The notes beneath the pieces are model-generated. The model was given only the letters and a program-made list of their open reading frames with translations, did not search any database and was not told where the DNA came from. The position numbers were made by a program, and so were the translations under genes. From contig JAVBYB010000047.1 in NCBI GenBank assembly GCA_030824255.1, positions 1-13,545 of the forward strand: a DNA stretch of 13,545 nucleotides, given 5' to 3'. Source of the stretch: a bacterium. GTDB taxonomy: Bacteria > Pseudomonadota > Alphaproteobacteria > Caulobacterales > Hyphomonadaceae. Positions 7,680-13,545 of the stretch are shown here, in pieces (the stretch's first letter is position 1; each line of letters begins with the position of its first letter).

Positions 7680-7697
7680 TGCGGTTCGCAAACCGCA
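7680..7697 (-). promoter_or_regulatory. 18-bp dyad in the kinase leader
   Basis: TGCGGTT and AACCGCA form a perfect 7-bp inverted repeat around a 4-base centre (TGCG on the minus strand), ending 15 bases upstream of the chosen kinase start. It could be an operator for a dimeric regulator or a small hairpin in the 5' leader. The rest of the 154-bp gap to the M20 gene shows no clear promoter. Confidence 0.4.
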
Positions 7698-7818
7698 CAC
7701 ATCCCTGTCGTGACGCGCGAAGGATCTGGACCTGACCTCGCCGATCAGGATCAACAAGTAGCACATGCAACTTAAGGAATTGTTCGCTCTAAGCACATTT
7801 CGCGGAGCGGATGCTGTG

Positions 7819-9021
7819 TCAGTCTTCGAAGCCGCCAGCGAGGAAGGTTTCGGCGATGGCGCAATGCATGGCGGCGCCGCGCGCCATGACTTTTTCGTCG
7901 AGCATCATTCGGTTTGAATGCAGCGCGCAGCACGTGCGCCAGTCGCCGCCTTCGGGGGACGCGCCGAGGAACATCATCGCGCCGGGCGTCTTCTGCAGGA
8001 CATAGGAAAAGTCCTCTGCGCCCATCATGGGGGAGGGCATCTCGAACCAGGCGTCTTCGCCATAAAGCGCCTTTGCCATGCGGCGGCCGAGCGTTGCAGC
8101 GCGGCTGTCGCAAATGGTGACGGGGAAACCCGGAATGATCTTCAGGTCTGCTTCGCACATGTGAGCGGCTGCGATGTGCTGTGTCACGCGCGTCATGCCT
8201 TCGCGCACGATGGCGCGGGTCTTCTCCGAGAAGGTGCGGATCGTGCCTTCGACGAAGGCGGTTTCCGGGATGACGTTGTTGGTTGAGCCAGCCCTGATGT
8301 GCGCGATGGTGAGGACGGCTGGATCGAAGGCGGGGACGCGGCGGGTGATCATGGCCTGCAGCGCCGTCACCAGTTCGCAGGCGACAGGGATGGGATCGAC
8401 GGCATCGTGCGGCTGCGAGGCGTGGCCGCCCTTGCCCTTGATGGTGAGTTCGATGCGATCGGCTGCGGCGAGAAGGGGGCCGGGGCGGCCAGCGAAAACG
8501 CCCGACTGGATATTAGGTGTGACGTGCAGCGCAAAGGCGGCATCCGGCAGCGGGTCTATCAGGCCGTCGTCAAGCATGTAGCGCGCGCCATGCCAGCCTT
8601 CCTCGCCCGGCTGGAACATGAACTGGACTGTACCGGCGAGACGATCCCTCTGCGCGCACAGGACCTTCGCGGCGGCAACAAGCATGGCGACGTGGGTGTC
8701 GTGGCCGCAGGCGTGCATCGCGCCGCCGATGGTGGAGGCGAAGTCGAGGCCGGTGTCCTCGTCCATCGGCAGGGCATCCATGTCGCCGCGCAGCAGGACG
8801 GTGCGGCCGTTGGAGGGGCCGCGCAGGGTGGCGACGAAGCCGGTGGTGGAGGGGCCTTCTGTGAATTCGAGGGGTAGGCCCGCGAGAGCTTCCTTCGCCT
8901 TTGCCGTCGTGAGCGGGTTGTGGAGACCGATCTCGGGCTCTGCATGGATGGCGCGGCGGAGGGCGATCATGTCCGGCAACTGCGCGTCTGCGGCGTCGAT
9001 CCAGTGCTGAAGTTTCGTCAT
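7819..9021 (-). CDS. M20-family amidohydrolase / aminoacylase
   Basis: A 400-residue M20 (M20D-like) metal-dependent amidohydrolase, the class that includes AbgB, hippurate hydrolase and N-acyl-L-amino acid amidohydrolases, which cleave amide bonds to release amino acids. Metal and catalytic motifs are visible: RGDMDALPM at 78-86, HACGHDTH at 103-110 (Cys105, His107), the Glu140-Glu141 pair in PGEEGWHGA, LHVTP at 165-169 (His166), the dimerisation-domain segment KGKGGHASQPHDAVDP at 195-210, AEDFSY at 335-340 and LHSNR at 367-371 (His368). There is no signal peptide, so it is cytoplasmic. The ATG at 9021 is preceded by AGAGGAC and matches the family N-terminus; a longer frame to 9159 exists but adds unrelated Arg-rich sequence. 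The exact substrate is not determinable. The AbgT transporter nearby makes aminobenzoyl-glutamate or another acyl-glutamate-like compound a reasonable guess. Confidence 0.92.
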   Translation of the reverse strand: MTKLQHWIDAADAQLPDMIALRRAIHAEPEIGLHNPLTTAKAKEALAGLPLEFTEGPSTTGFVATLRGPSNGRTVLLRGDMDALPMDEDTGLDFASTIGGAMHACGHDTHVAMLVAAAKVLCAQRDRLAGTVQFMFQPGEEGWHGARYMLDDGLIDPLPDAAFALHVTPNIQSGVFAGRPGPLLAAADRIELTIKGKGGHASQPHDAVDPIPVACELVTALQAMITRRVPAFDPAVLTIAHIRAGSTNNVIPETAFVEGTIRTFSEKTRAIVREGMTRVTQHIAAAHMCEADLKIIPGFPVTICDSRAATLGRRMAKALYGEDAWFEMPSPMMGAEDFSYVLQKTPGAMMFLGASPEGGDWRTCCALHSNRMMLDEKVMARGAAMHCAIAETFLAGGFED

Positions 9022-9091
9022 GATGGCGTCCTCTGCGTGGGAGGAGCATCGGATAGTTGGCGGGGAAAGGGAACAGGAACTGGCGCGGGTA

Positions 9092-9123
9092 ATCCCGGCT
9101 CGCCGCTTCGCTACGACCGGGAT
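9092..9123. repeat. REP-like palindrome after the SGNH hydrolase gene
   Basis: ATCCCGG at 9092-9098 and CCGGGAT at 9117-9123 form a perfect 7-bp stem around an 18-base interior containing GCTTCGC, itself weakly self-complementary. It starts 13 bases beyond the SGNH stop codon and has no T-run. The sequence resembles the short dispersed ATCCCGG...CCGGGAT palindromes seen in intergenic regions of many alphaproteobacteria. It may act as a 3'-end stabiliser or Rho-dependent end. Confidence 0.5.
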
Positions 9124-9136
9124 GGCGCGTCGTGGT

Positions 9137-9991
9137 CTACCGCCGCAACGTTTCCGCAATCGCCGCCTCGAGGATCGGCTTCATCAGGGCGTAACCGGCT
9201 TTGTTCGGGTGAACGCCATCGGGGCCGAGCTCGGGTTTGAGCGCGCCGTCGGGTGTTGCGAGGACGGGGTAGTAGTCGGCGAGGATGAGGTTCTGCTCGG
9301 CGGCGTAGCGGCGGATCCAGTTGGCGTAGCTGATGACTTGCGGGCCGGGTTTCAGGTGCGGCGCCCAGGTGAAATTTGCGGCGGGCAGAGGCGTGGCGAG
9401 GATGACCTCGACGCCGTGCGCCTTTGCGAGTTCGACCATGGCAGCGATGTTGTTTTGGACGTCTTCCAAAGTCGTCGGGCCGGTGTTGCCTGCGATGTCG
9501 TTGACGCCGGCAAGAATGTGGACGGCCTTCGGCTTCAGCGCGAGGACGTCCTGGCTGAAGCGGAGCAGCATCTGCGGCGTGGTCTGTCCGCTGATGCCGC
9601 GATTGACGCGCGAGGCGCCGAAGTCTGCAGGTTCGGCGATGCCCCAGAGCTGGGTGATCGAGTCGCCCATGAAGACGATGCGGTTGGCGGGCGCTGGCGC
9701 CGTGGCGAGCGTCGCGTTGTCGGCGCGGAAGTAGCAGAGATTGGCCCAGTCCTTTTCACGCTGGACGGCCTGCATCTTCTGGTAGGCGGCTGCATCCTCT
9801 GGCGTGACGGCGGGGCGAGACGCGCCTGAGGTATCGAACTGCGCGCGGACGGAGGCAATGATGCTGGCGGGGACGACAAGGGGCGGATCGCAGGACGTGC
9901 CGCCGATCGCCGTGGCCGGGGTTAGAATCGGGGCAGGTGGCGCAGGCGTGGAGCAGGCGGCGAGGAACAGGACAGGGATCAGCTGTTTCAT
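9137..9991 (-). CDS. SGNH/GDSL-family hydrolase, probable lipoprotein
   Basis: A 284-residue SGNH-fold hydrolase (GDSL-type esterase, lipase or deacetylase). The N-terminus MKQLIPVLFLAACSTP carries a clear lipobox LAAC with Cys13 as the lipidated residue, so it should be anchored facing the periplasm or cell surface. The four family blocks are intact: block I FMGDSITQLWG (Ser111 nucleophile), block II RGISGQT (Gly135), block III GVND at 162-165 (Asn164), and block V DGVH at 258-261 (Asp258 and His261). The start at 9991 is set by the signal sequence; the frame extends upstream to 10141 but with no signal-like sequence. The start codon lies in a stem-loop and has no strong ribosome binding site. 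The substrate is unknown; relatives act on acetylated sugars, phospholipids or esters. It is 115 bases upstream of the M20 gene on the same strand. Confidence 0.92.
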   Translation of the reverse strand: MKQLIPVLFLAACSTPAPPAPILTPATAIGGTSCDPPLVVPASIIASVRAQFDTSGASRPAVTPEDAAAYQKMQAVQREKDWANLCYFRADNATLATAPAPANRIVFMGDSITQLWGIAEPADFGASRVNRGISGQTTPQMLLRFSQDVLALKPKAVHILAGVNDIAGNTGPTTLEDVQNNIAAMVELAKAHGVEVILATPLPAANFTWAPHLKPGPQVISYANWIRRYAAEQNLILADYYPVLATPDGALKPELGPDGVHPNKAGYALMKPILEAAIAETLRR

Positions 9992-10012
9992 GAGCGATAC
10001 CGTCGCATGAAA
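9986..10012 (-). promoter_or_regulatory. Stem-loop over the SGNH start codon, with a six-codon upstream frame
   Basis: TTTCATG at 9986-9992 and CATGAAA at 10006-10012 pair, continued by CGA/TCG after a 2-base bulge, around a 5-base loop. On the minus-strand transcript the SGNH start codon lies in the 3' arm. The 5' arm contains an ATG at 10008 that opens a six-codon frame (MRRYRS) whose TGA overlaps the SGNH ATG as ATGA. This could limit or couple translation initiation. Expression of the small frame is unproven. Confidence 0.3.
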
Positions 10013-10029
10013 CGCGCGTAATTCCCAAA

Positions 10030-10099
10030 TCCGCCCGGTTTGTGCGGAAAACGAACTCCGATAGGCCGGGAGCGGTAGCTTCCCGGTAACCGAACCGGG
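10030..10099 (+). promoter_or_regulatory. Hairpin-rich leader upstream of ddl
   Basis: Three inverted repeats sit in the 143-bp divergent gap. TCCGC/GCGGA is at 10030-10034 and 10044-10048. CCGGGA at 10066-10071 can pair with TCCCGG at 10081-10086. That same segment, as CCCGGT at 10082-10087, can instead pair with ACCGGG at 10094-10099. The last two pairings exclude each other. This could be a switching leader for the ddl-fts transcript or overlapping operators for either divergent gene. No promoter was confidently identified. Confidence 0.3.
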
Positions 10100-10134
10100 C
10101 GCATAGCCAAACAGCACCGAAGGAGGCGCGAGCC

Positions 10135-11043
10135 ATGACACGTGTCGCGGTCATCATGGGCGGGTGGTCGTCTGAACGACCGGTCTCGCTGTCTTCGGGC
10201 AAGGGCATGGCCGAGGCTGCGCGCACCGCCGGCTTCGACGTCGTCGAGATCGATGTGACGCGGCAGCTGGCGAACCAGCTGGAACAGGCAAAACCTGACG
10301 TTGTGCTCAACGCCCTGCATGGACCATGGGGCGAGGATGGCTGCGTGCAGGGCCTGCTCGAAATGATGGGAATTCCCTACACGCACTCCGGCGTTCTGGC
10401 CTCGGCGCTGGCGATGGACAAGGACAAGGCGCGGGCGATTTACGTGCAACACGGGCTCGATGTGGCCGAAGGGGGTATGCACGACGTCGAAGAGCTGGCG
10501 CGCGATCACATCATGCCGCCGCCCTACGTGATCAAACCGCCTGCGGAAGGATCTTCGTTCGGCGTTTTCATTGTCAGGGAAGGAGCCAACCGTCCGCCAA
10601 AGGAGCTGACCGATGGAACCTGGACATTCGGCAAGCGGGCGCTGGTGGAAAAATTCATTCCCGGCAGGGAGTTGACCGTCGGCGTCATGGGCGACCGGGC
10701 CATGGCTGTCACCGAGATCACGACCTTAAGGGACTATTACGACTTCGCTGCAAAATATGAGTCTGGAGGATCGCGCCACGTCCTTCCTGCAGACCTGCCG
10801 AATGCGGTCACCGAAGCTGCGCTCGACGCATCGCTGAGGGCCCATAACGCTCTTGGCTGCCGGGGCGTGTCGCGGTCGGACTTTCGCTACGATGAAAAAG
10901 CGGGTCGACTGGTGATACTCGAGACCAACACGCAGCCGGGCATGACGCCCACCTCGCTCATCCCCGAGCAGGCTGCGCATATGGGCATCGACTATCCCTC
11001 GCTCGTCCGCTGGATGATCGAGGATGCGTCATGCCCAAGGTAA
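10135..11043 (+). CDS. ddlB: D-alanine--D-alanine ligase
   Basis: A 302-residue D-alanine-D-alanine ligase of the ATP-grasp family. It joins two D-alanines in the cytoplasm for MurF to add to the peptidoglycan precursor. Visible family motifs: [14 protein letters not shown] at 9-22 (Glu14 binds the first D-Ala), LHGPWGEDG at 61-69, [16 protein letters not shown] at 81-96, ATP-binding [14 protein letters not shown] at 131-144, YYDFAAKY at 201-208, RSDFRY at 247-252, and the metal- and substrate-site [12 protein letters not shown] at 263-274 (Glu263, Asn265). Length is normal for the DdlB type. AGGAGG at 10121-10126 is a strong ribosome binding site 8 bases ahead. The 3' end overlaps ftsQ by 13 bases. 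The symbol ddlB is given from the division-cluster context. Confidence 0.97.
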   Translation: MTRVAVIMGGWSSERPVSLSSGKGMAEAARTAGFDVVEIDVTRQLANQLEQAKPDVVLNALHGPWGEDGCVQGLLEMMGIPYTHSGVLASALAMDKDKARAIYVQHGLDVAEGGMHDVEELARDHIMPPPYVIKPPAEGSSFGVFIVREGANRPPKELTDGTWTFGKRALVEKFIPGRELTVGVMGDRAMAVTEITTLRDYYDFAAKYESGGSRHVLPADLPNAVTEAALDASLRAHNALGCRGVSRSDFRYDEKAGRLVILETNTQPGMTPTSLIPEQAAHMGIDYPSLVRWMIEDASCPR

Positions 11044-11978
11044 AACGTCCGCAGATCGCAGGTCCCGCCTACGACGACGAAGACCGCGGACCGCCGCCGC
11101 CCCGTCGCGCACCTGCGCCGTCGCGCCGCGCGCGTGACATTCCCTATTCCGTCGCCTGGTTCCGCGACCGCTTTGCGACCTATGCGCTGGGCACCATCAT
11201 CTGTGGCGCCGTGATGCTGACGGTCGCGGCCTGGATGGGCGGCAGCCTCGGCGCGTTCGGCAACCGCATGAACAACGGCTTCAACGTGATCGCCGGCTGG
11301 ATCGGAATCTCGGTGAAGGACGTGAAAGTCTGCGCCGCCCCCGAGGACGAAACCAGCCGCGCATGCAGCGATCTCGATCCGGTGCTGACCGCGAAGATCA
11401 TGGAAGCGGTGGACGTGCCGCAGGGCGCGAGCATCCTCATCGCCGACCCCCACGCCATTCGCGACCGCATCGAGAAGCTGGATGTCGGCGCTGTCAGCGT
11501 TCAGCGTCTGTGGCCGGATCGCGTGCGCGTCGAGGTCGAACAGCGCAAACCCATAGCGCTCTCGCAGGAAGAAGATGGCGGCGCCTGGCGCGTGGTTGAC
11601 CAGAGCGGCCGGGCTTTTGCCGAGGCCGACATGGCCAAGTATGCACGCCTGCCCCGCGTTGTTGGCCGCGACGCCTCGAAGGCTGCAGGCAATCTGGTTG
11701 TCGCGATGGCGCAGTTCCCGGACCTGTCGCAGCGCATGGAAGTTGCCTACCGCGTGGGCGGTCGCCGCTGGGACGTGAAATTCAAGGGCCGCACCGACGT
11801 GGTGGCCCTGCCGGTCGATGCACGCCTCGTGGAACAGCTTGAAGCGCTCAACCTCATGCAGGCGCAGAACCGCATACTCGACCTTCCGGCGACGCATATC
11901 GATGCGCGCCATCCGAAATACATCGCCCTGCGTCCCCTGCCGGGCGTGCAGACTGCTGTGCCGTCCGGACCTGTGTGA
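11031..11978 (+). CDS. ftsQ: Cell division protein FtsQ
   Basis: A 315-residue bitopic divisome protein that links early and late division proteins in the periplasm through FtsB/FtsL. Residues 1-49 are a Pro/Arg-rich cytoplasmic tail, and a transmembrane helix spans about 51-69. A periplasmic POTRA domain follows (about 88-172), then the FtsQ beta domain, with the conserved block [17 protein letters not shown] at 160-176 and the strand pattern [11 protein letters not shown]. Near the start of the POTRA domain there is an extra hydrophilic stretch with two cysteines, Cys101 and Cys112, which could form a periplasmic disulfide. The start ATG lies inside the end of ddlB in another frame, with GAGG at 11020-11023 as its binding site, so translation is probably coupled. 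The C-terminus is a short Pro-containing tail. Identity rests on domain order plus position between ddl and ftsA. Confidence 0.94.
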   Translation: MPKVKRPQIAGPAYDDEDRGPPPPRRAPAPSRRARDIPYSVAWFRDRFATYALGTIICGAVMLTVAAWMGGSLGAFGNRMNNGFNVIAGWIGISVKDVKVCAAPEDETSRACSDLDPVLTAKIMEAVDVPQGASILIADPHAIRDRIEKLDVGAVSVQRLWPDRVRVEVEQRKPIALSQEEDGGAWRVVDQSGRAFAEADMAKYARLPRVVGRDASKAAGNLVVAMAQFPDLSQRMEVAYRVGGRRWDVKFKGRTDVVALPVDARLVEQLEALNLMQAQNRILDLPATHIDARHPKYIALRPLPGVQTAVPSGPV

Positions 11979-11983
11979 CCCTC

Positions 11984-13276
11984 ATGTCGTCGCTTGCCCA
12001 GCGTACCAATGTTCGTGACCGCGCCCATGGGCGCGGCACGATCATGGCTGCGCTGGACATCGGGTCTTCCAAGATCACCTGCATGATCGCGCGCCGCGCG
12101 GATTCAACCAATGGCGAGCCGCGTGTGGCCGGCGCGGGCATGCAGCAAACCAAAGGCATGCGCTCCGGCGCTGTTGTCGATCTCGACAACCTGGAGCGTT
12201 CGATCCGCCTTGCTGTGGAGCAGGCCGAGCGTGCAGCGGACCTGCGGATCACCGAAGTGGTGCTCGGTGTTTCGGGGCCGGACCTGCGCTCGGACGTGGT
12301 CCGCGCGCGCCTTCCTCTGGGTGGGCGTGAAGTAAAAGCCGAGCACATGCGTGACGTGCGCGTTGCCGCACTCGATGGCTTCCAGCCGCAGGGCCGGGAG
12401 GTGCTGCATTCCGCGCCGCTGGGCTTCACGGTGGATGGGACCTCGGGAATCAAGGATCCGCGCGGCATGTTCGCGGATTCCCTGACAGCCAGCTTCCTGG
12501 TCGTTTCGGCTCCGACCGCTGGCCTGCGGAATATCGTGCAGTGCGTGTCGCGGGCCCACCTCGATGTCGCGGCTATCCTTGCGGCGCCCTACGCGGCGGG
12601 TCTGGCCTGCCTTGTCGAGGACGAGGCCGAGCAGGGCGCCATGGTCATTGATTTCGGGGCCGGAGTTACCTCGGCGGCAGCCTTTTTCGACGGTGAGCTG
12701 ATCCACGTTGAAACCCTGCCCATGGGGGGAGCGCGGGCGTCATCCGATCTGGCCCAAGGTCTGGGAACGACCTTTGCGGCAGCGGAACGGATGAAGGTCC
12801 AGCACGGCGCTGTCGGTCCGACCGAGTCGGGCGCGCTGGACATGATCGAGGCACCGCGCCTCGGACCGGATGGCCGTCTTGAGGCGCACCAGTGCACCAG
12901 AGCCGACGTTGCTCAGATGTTGCGTCCGCGAATCGAGGAAATCCTCGAATTGATGGATGGACGTTTGTCCAAGGCCTCCGCCACGGGACGCCCCTTGCCG
13001 AGACGGATCGTACTCACCGGCGGCTCGTCCCAACTGGCCTGTCTTAAAGAGCTGGCGGAGGACGTTTTTCGCGCGCCAGTCCGTCTCGCCAAGCCTGCCA
13101 ACATCAAAGGTCTAGGCGAGACTTACAGTTCACCCGCTTTCGCCGCTGCGTCAGGCTTGCTACGGTGGGACCTGATGGGTAGCCCGGATCCGCGTGGTGG
13201 GAGCGACCGGACTGCTACGGATCAGAGCGGAAGCCTGGTCAGGCAAGTCTTCGGCTGGGTTCAGAAAAACTTCTGA
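11984..13276 (+). CDS. ftsA: Cell division protein FtsA
   Basis: A 430-residue actin-like ATPase that tethers FtsZ filaments to the inner membrane and recruits later division proteins. Phosphate-1 motif LDIGSSKITCMI is at 24-35, the 1C subdomain at about 86-165, phosphate-2 motif VIDFGAGVTSAAAF at 221-234, and adenosine motif IVLTGGSSQL at 342-351. After a Gly/Ser-rich linker the C-terminus ends in an amphipathic membrane-targeting helix, SLVRQVFGWVQKNF (417-430). The ATG at 11984 is chosen; a GTG at 11975, overlapping the ftsQ stop as GTGA, would add three residues. Neither has a good ribosome binding site, which suggests coupling to ftsQ translation. A third possibility, the internal ATG at 12044, would remove the tail before the first strand. 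Length and motif order are normal for the family. Confidence 0.96.
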   Translation: MSSLAQRTNVRDRAHGRGTIMAALDIGSSKITCMIARRADSTNGEPRVAGAGMQQTKGMRSGAVVDLDNLERSIRLAVEQAERAADLRITEVVLGVSGPDLRSDVVRARLPLGGREVKAEHMRDVRVAALDGFQPQGREVLHSAPLGFTVDGTSGIKDPRGMFADSLTASFLVVSAPTAGLRNIVQCVSRAHLDVAAILAAPYAAGLACLVEDEAEQGAMVIDFGAGVTSAAAFFDGELIHVETLPMGGARASSDLAQGLGTTFAAAERMKVQHGAVGPTESGALDMIEAPRLGPDGRLEAHQCTRADVAQMLRPRIEEILELMDGRLSKASATGRPLPRRIVLTGGSSQLACLKELAEDVFRAPVRLAKPANIKGLGETYSSPAFAAASGLLRWDLMGSPDPRGGSDRTATDQSGSLVRQVFGWVQKNF

Positions 13277-13289
13277 ACCGTTGCAGGTC

Positions 13290-13304
13290 TTAAGACGCGC
13301 TTAG
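13290..13304 (+). promoter_or_regulatory. CtrA-like binding site upstream of ftsZ
   Basis: TTAA at 13290-13293, seven bases, then TTAG at 13301-13304. This differs by one base from the CtrA consensus TTAA-N7-TTAA known from Caulobacter. It lies 82 bases ahead of the chosen ftsZ start, in the only sizeable gap of the ddl-ftsZ block. In Caulobacter, CtrA represses ftsZ transcription, so a similar role is plausible. Binding is inferred. Confidence 0.5.
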
Positions 13305-13386
13305 CCAAAAGCCGCGATCCTTTGTCATCGCATTTCCTGCCCGACGTGCGGATCGGGCCCTGGAAACGAGTGGATCGAGGATGGCC

Positions 13387-13545
13387 ATGGCCGTTGAGTT
13401 GACCCCCCGGATAGTCGTGATCGGTGTCGGTGGCGCCGGCGGGAACGCCGTGAACAACATGATCGACGCCCAGCTTCAGGGCGTGGAGTTCGTGGTCGCC
13501 AACACTGACGCCCAGGCGCTGACCCGATCCAAGGCTCCGACCCAG
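13387..13545 (+). CDS. ftsZ: Cell division protein FtsZ, N-terminal part (window ends)
   Basis: The first 53 codons of the tubulin-like GTPase that forms the cytokinetic ring. Visible are the first strand RIVVIGVGG, the nucleotide-binding glycine motif [11 protein letters not shown] at 15-25 (the T1 region), and the VANTDAQAL segment at 37-45, which is the second conserved nucleotide-pocket stretch in FtsZ. The remaining GTPase domain, including GGGTGTG, and the C-terminal tail are outside the window. An ATG at 13381 is in frame, but the GAGG at 13377-13380 touches it directly; the ATG at 13387 has a proper 6-base spacing and is chosen. The 110-bp gap after ftsA carries a CtrA-like site, so ftsZ probably has its own promoter. 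Confidence 0.97.
   Translation, partial: MAVELTPRIVVIGVGGAGGNAVNNMIDAQLQGVEFVVANTDAQALTRSKAPTQ

Noticed and set aside
6426..7775. Plus-strand frame (449 codons) opposite the histidine kinase
   Set aside because: The kinase strand carries all H, N, G and receiver motifs; the opposite frame shows none and is a codon-bias shadow.
7775..7788. Possible CtrA site (TTAA followed by TTCG) upstream of the kinase gene
   Set aside because: Only one half-site matches; the second half lacks TTAA and there is no supporting context.
7665..7796. Upstream extension of the histidine kinase by 44 codons
   Set aside because: The added residues cover the 18-bp dyad and lack a membrane or signal pattern that fits; the ATG at 7664 sits naturally before the first membrane helix.
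9022..9159. Upstream extension of the M20 enzyme by 46 codons
   Set aside because: It would overlap the end of the SGNH gene and the palindrome and adds Arg-rich sequence; the ATG at 9021 has a good AGAGGAC site.
9020..9829. Plus-strand frame (269 codons) opposite the SGNH hydrolase
   Set aside because: The minus strand has the lipobox and all four SGNH blocks; this frame has no recognisable features.
9992..10141. Upstream extension of the SGNH hydrolase by 50 codons
   Set aside because: It would bury the lipoprotein signal sequence inside the protein and overlap the ddl start region.
10992..11912. Minus-strand frame (306 codons) opposite ftsQ
   Set aside because: It is antisense to ftsQ in a packed plus-strand operon and is rich in His, Arg and Ala without motifs.

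Overview
The window looks like chromosomal DNA of a GC-rich alphaproteobacterium, most likely a stalked or budding marine type such as the Hyphomonadaceae or Caulobacterales. The reasons are the compact ddl-ftsQ-ftsA-ftsZ division cluster, a CtrA-like TTAA-N7-TTAG site ahead of ftsZ, and a TonB-receptor-rich gene style. The genus assignment is inference. No RNA genes, CRISPR arrays, insertion sequences or phage genes were seen. No gene-free stretch exceeds about 160 bases.

Layout. (1) Positions 1-472, minus strand: the N-terminal part of a HAD-family phosphatase that runs off the left edge. (2) Positions 642-5777, plus strand: a TonB-dependent outer-membrane receptor, a beta-propeller phytase with a lipoprotein-type signal, and an AbgT-family inner-membrane transporter. 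(3) Positions 5781-9991, minus strand: a membrane hybrid histidine kinase with a C-terminal receiver, an M20 amidohydrolase, and an SGNH/GDSL lipoprotein hydrolase. (4) Positions 10135-13545, plus strand: D-alanine-D-alanine ligase, FtsQ, FtsA and the first 53 codons of FtsZ.

How the genes may work together. The receptor-phytase pair reads as a phosphate-scavenging unit. The phytase would strip phosphate from (calcium) phytate at the cell surface or in the periplasm, and the receptor would import phytate or a lower inositol phosphate. The intergenic region upstream carries TGTCAC-like repeats in 11-bp phase that resemble a Pho box, which suggests control by PhoB. The AbgT transporter and the M20 amidohydrolase are the two kinds of component used for aminobenzoyl-glutamate or acyl-amino-acid uptake and cleavage. 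Here they lie on opposite strands on either side of the sensor kinase. The ddl-ftsQAZ block is tightly packed and translationally coupled up to ftsA. A 110-bp gap then precedes ftsZ and holds the CtrA-like site, consistent with separate cell-cycle control of FtsZ.

No wholly new system is evident. The most testable points are the Pho-box-like repeats, the CtrA-like site, the very acidic segments in the phytase-linked receptor, the split AbgT/M20 arrangement, and the hairpin-rich leaders ahead of the SGNH hydrolase and ddl.
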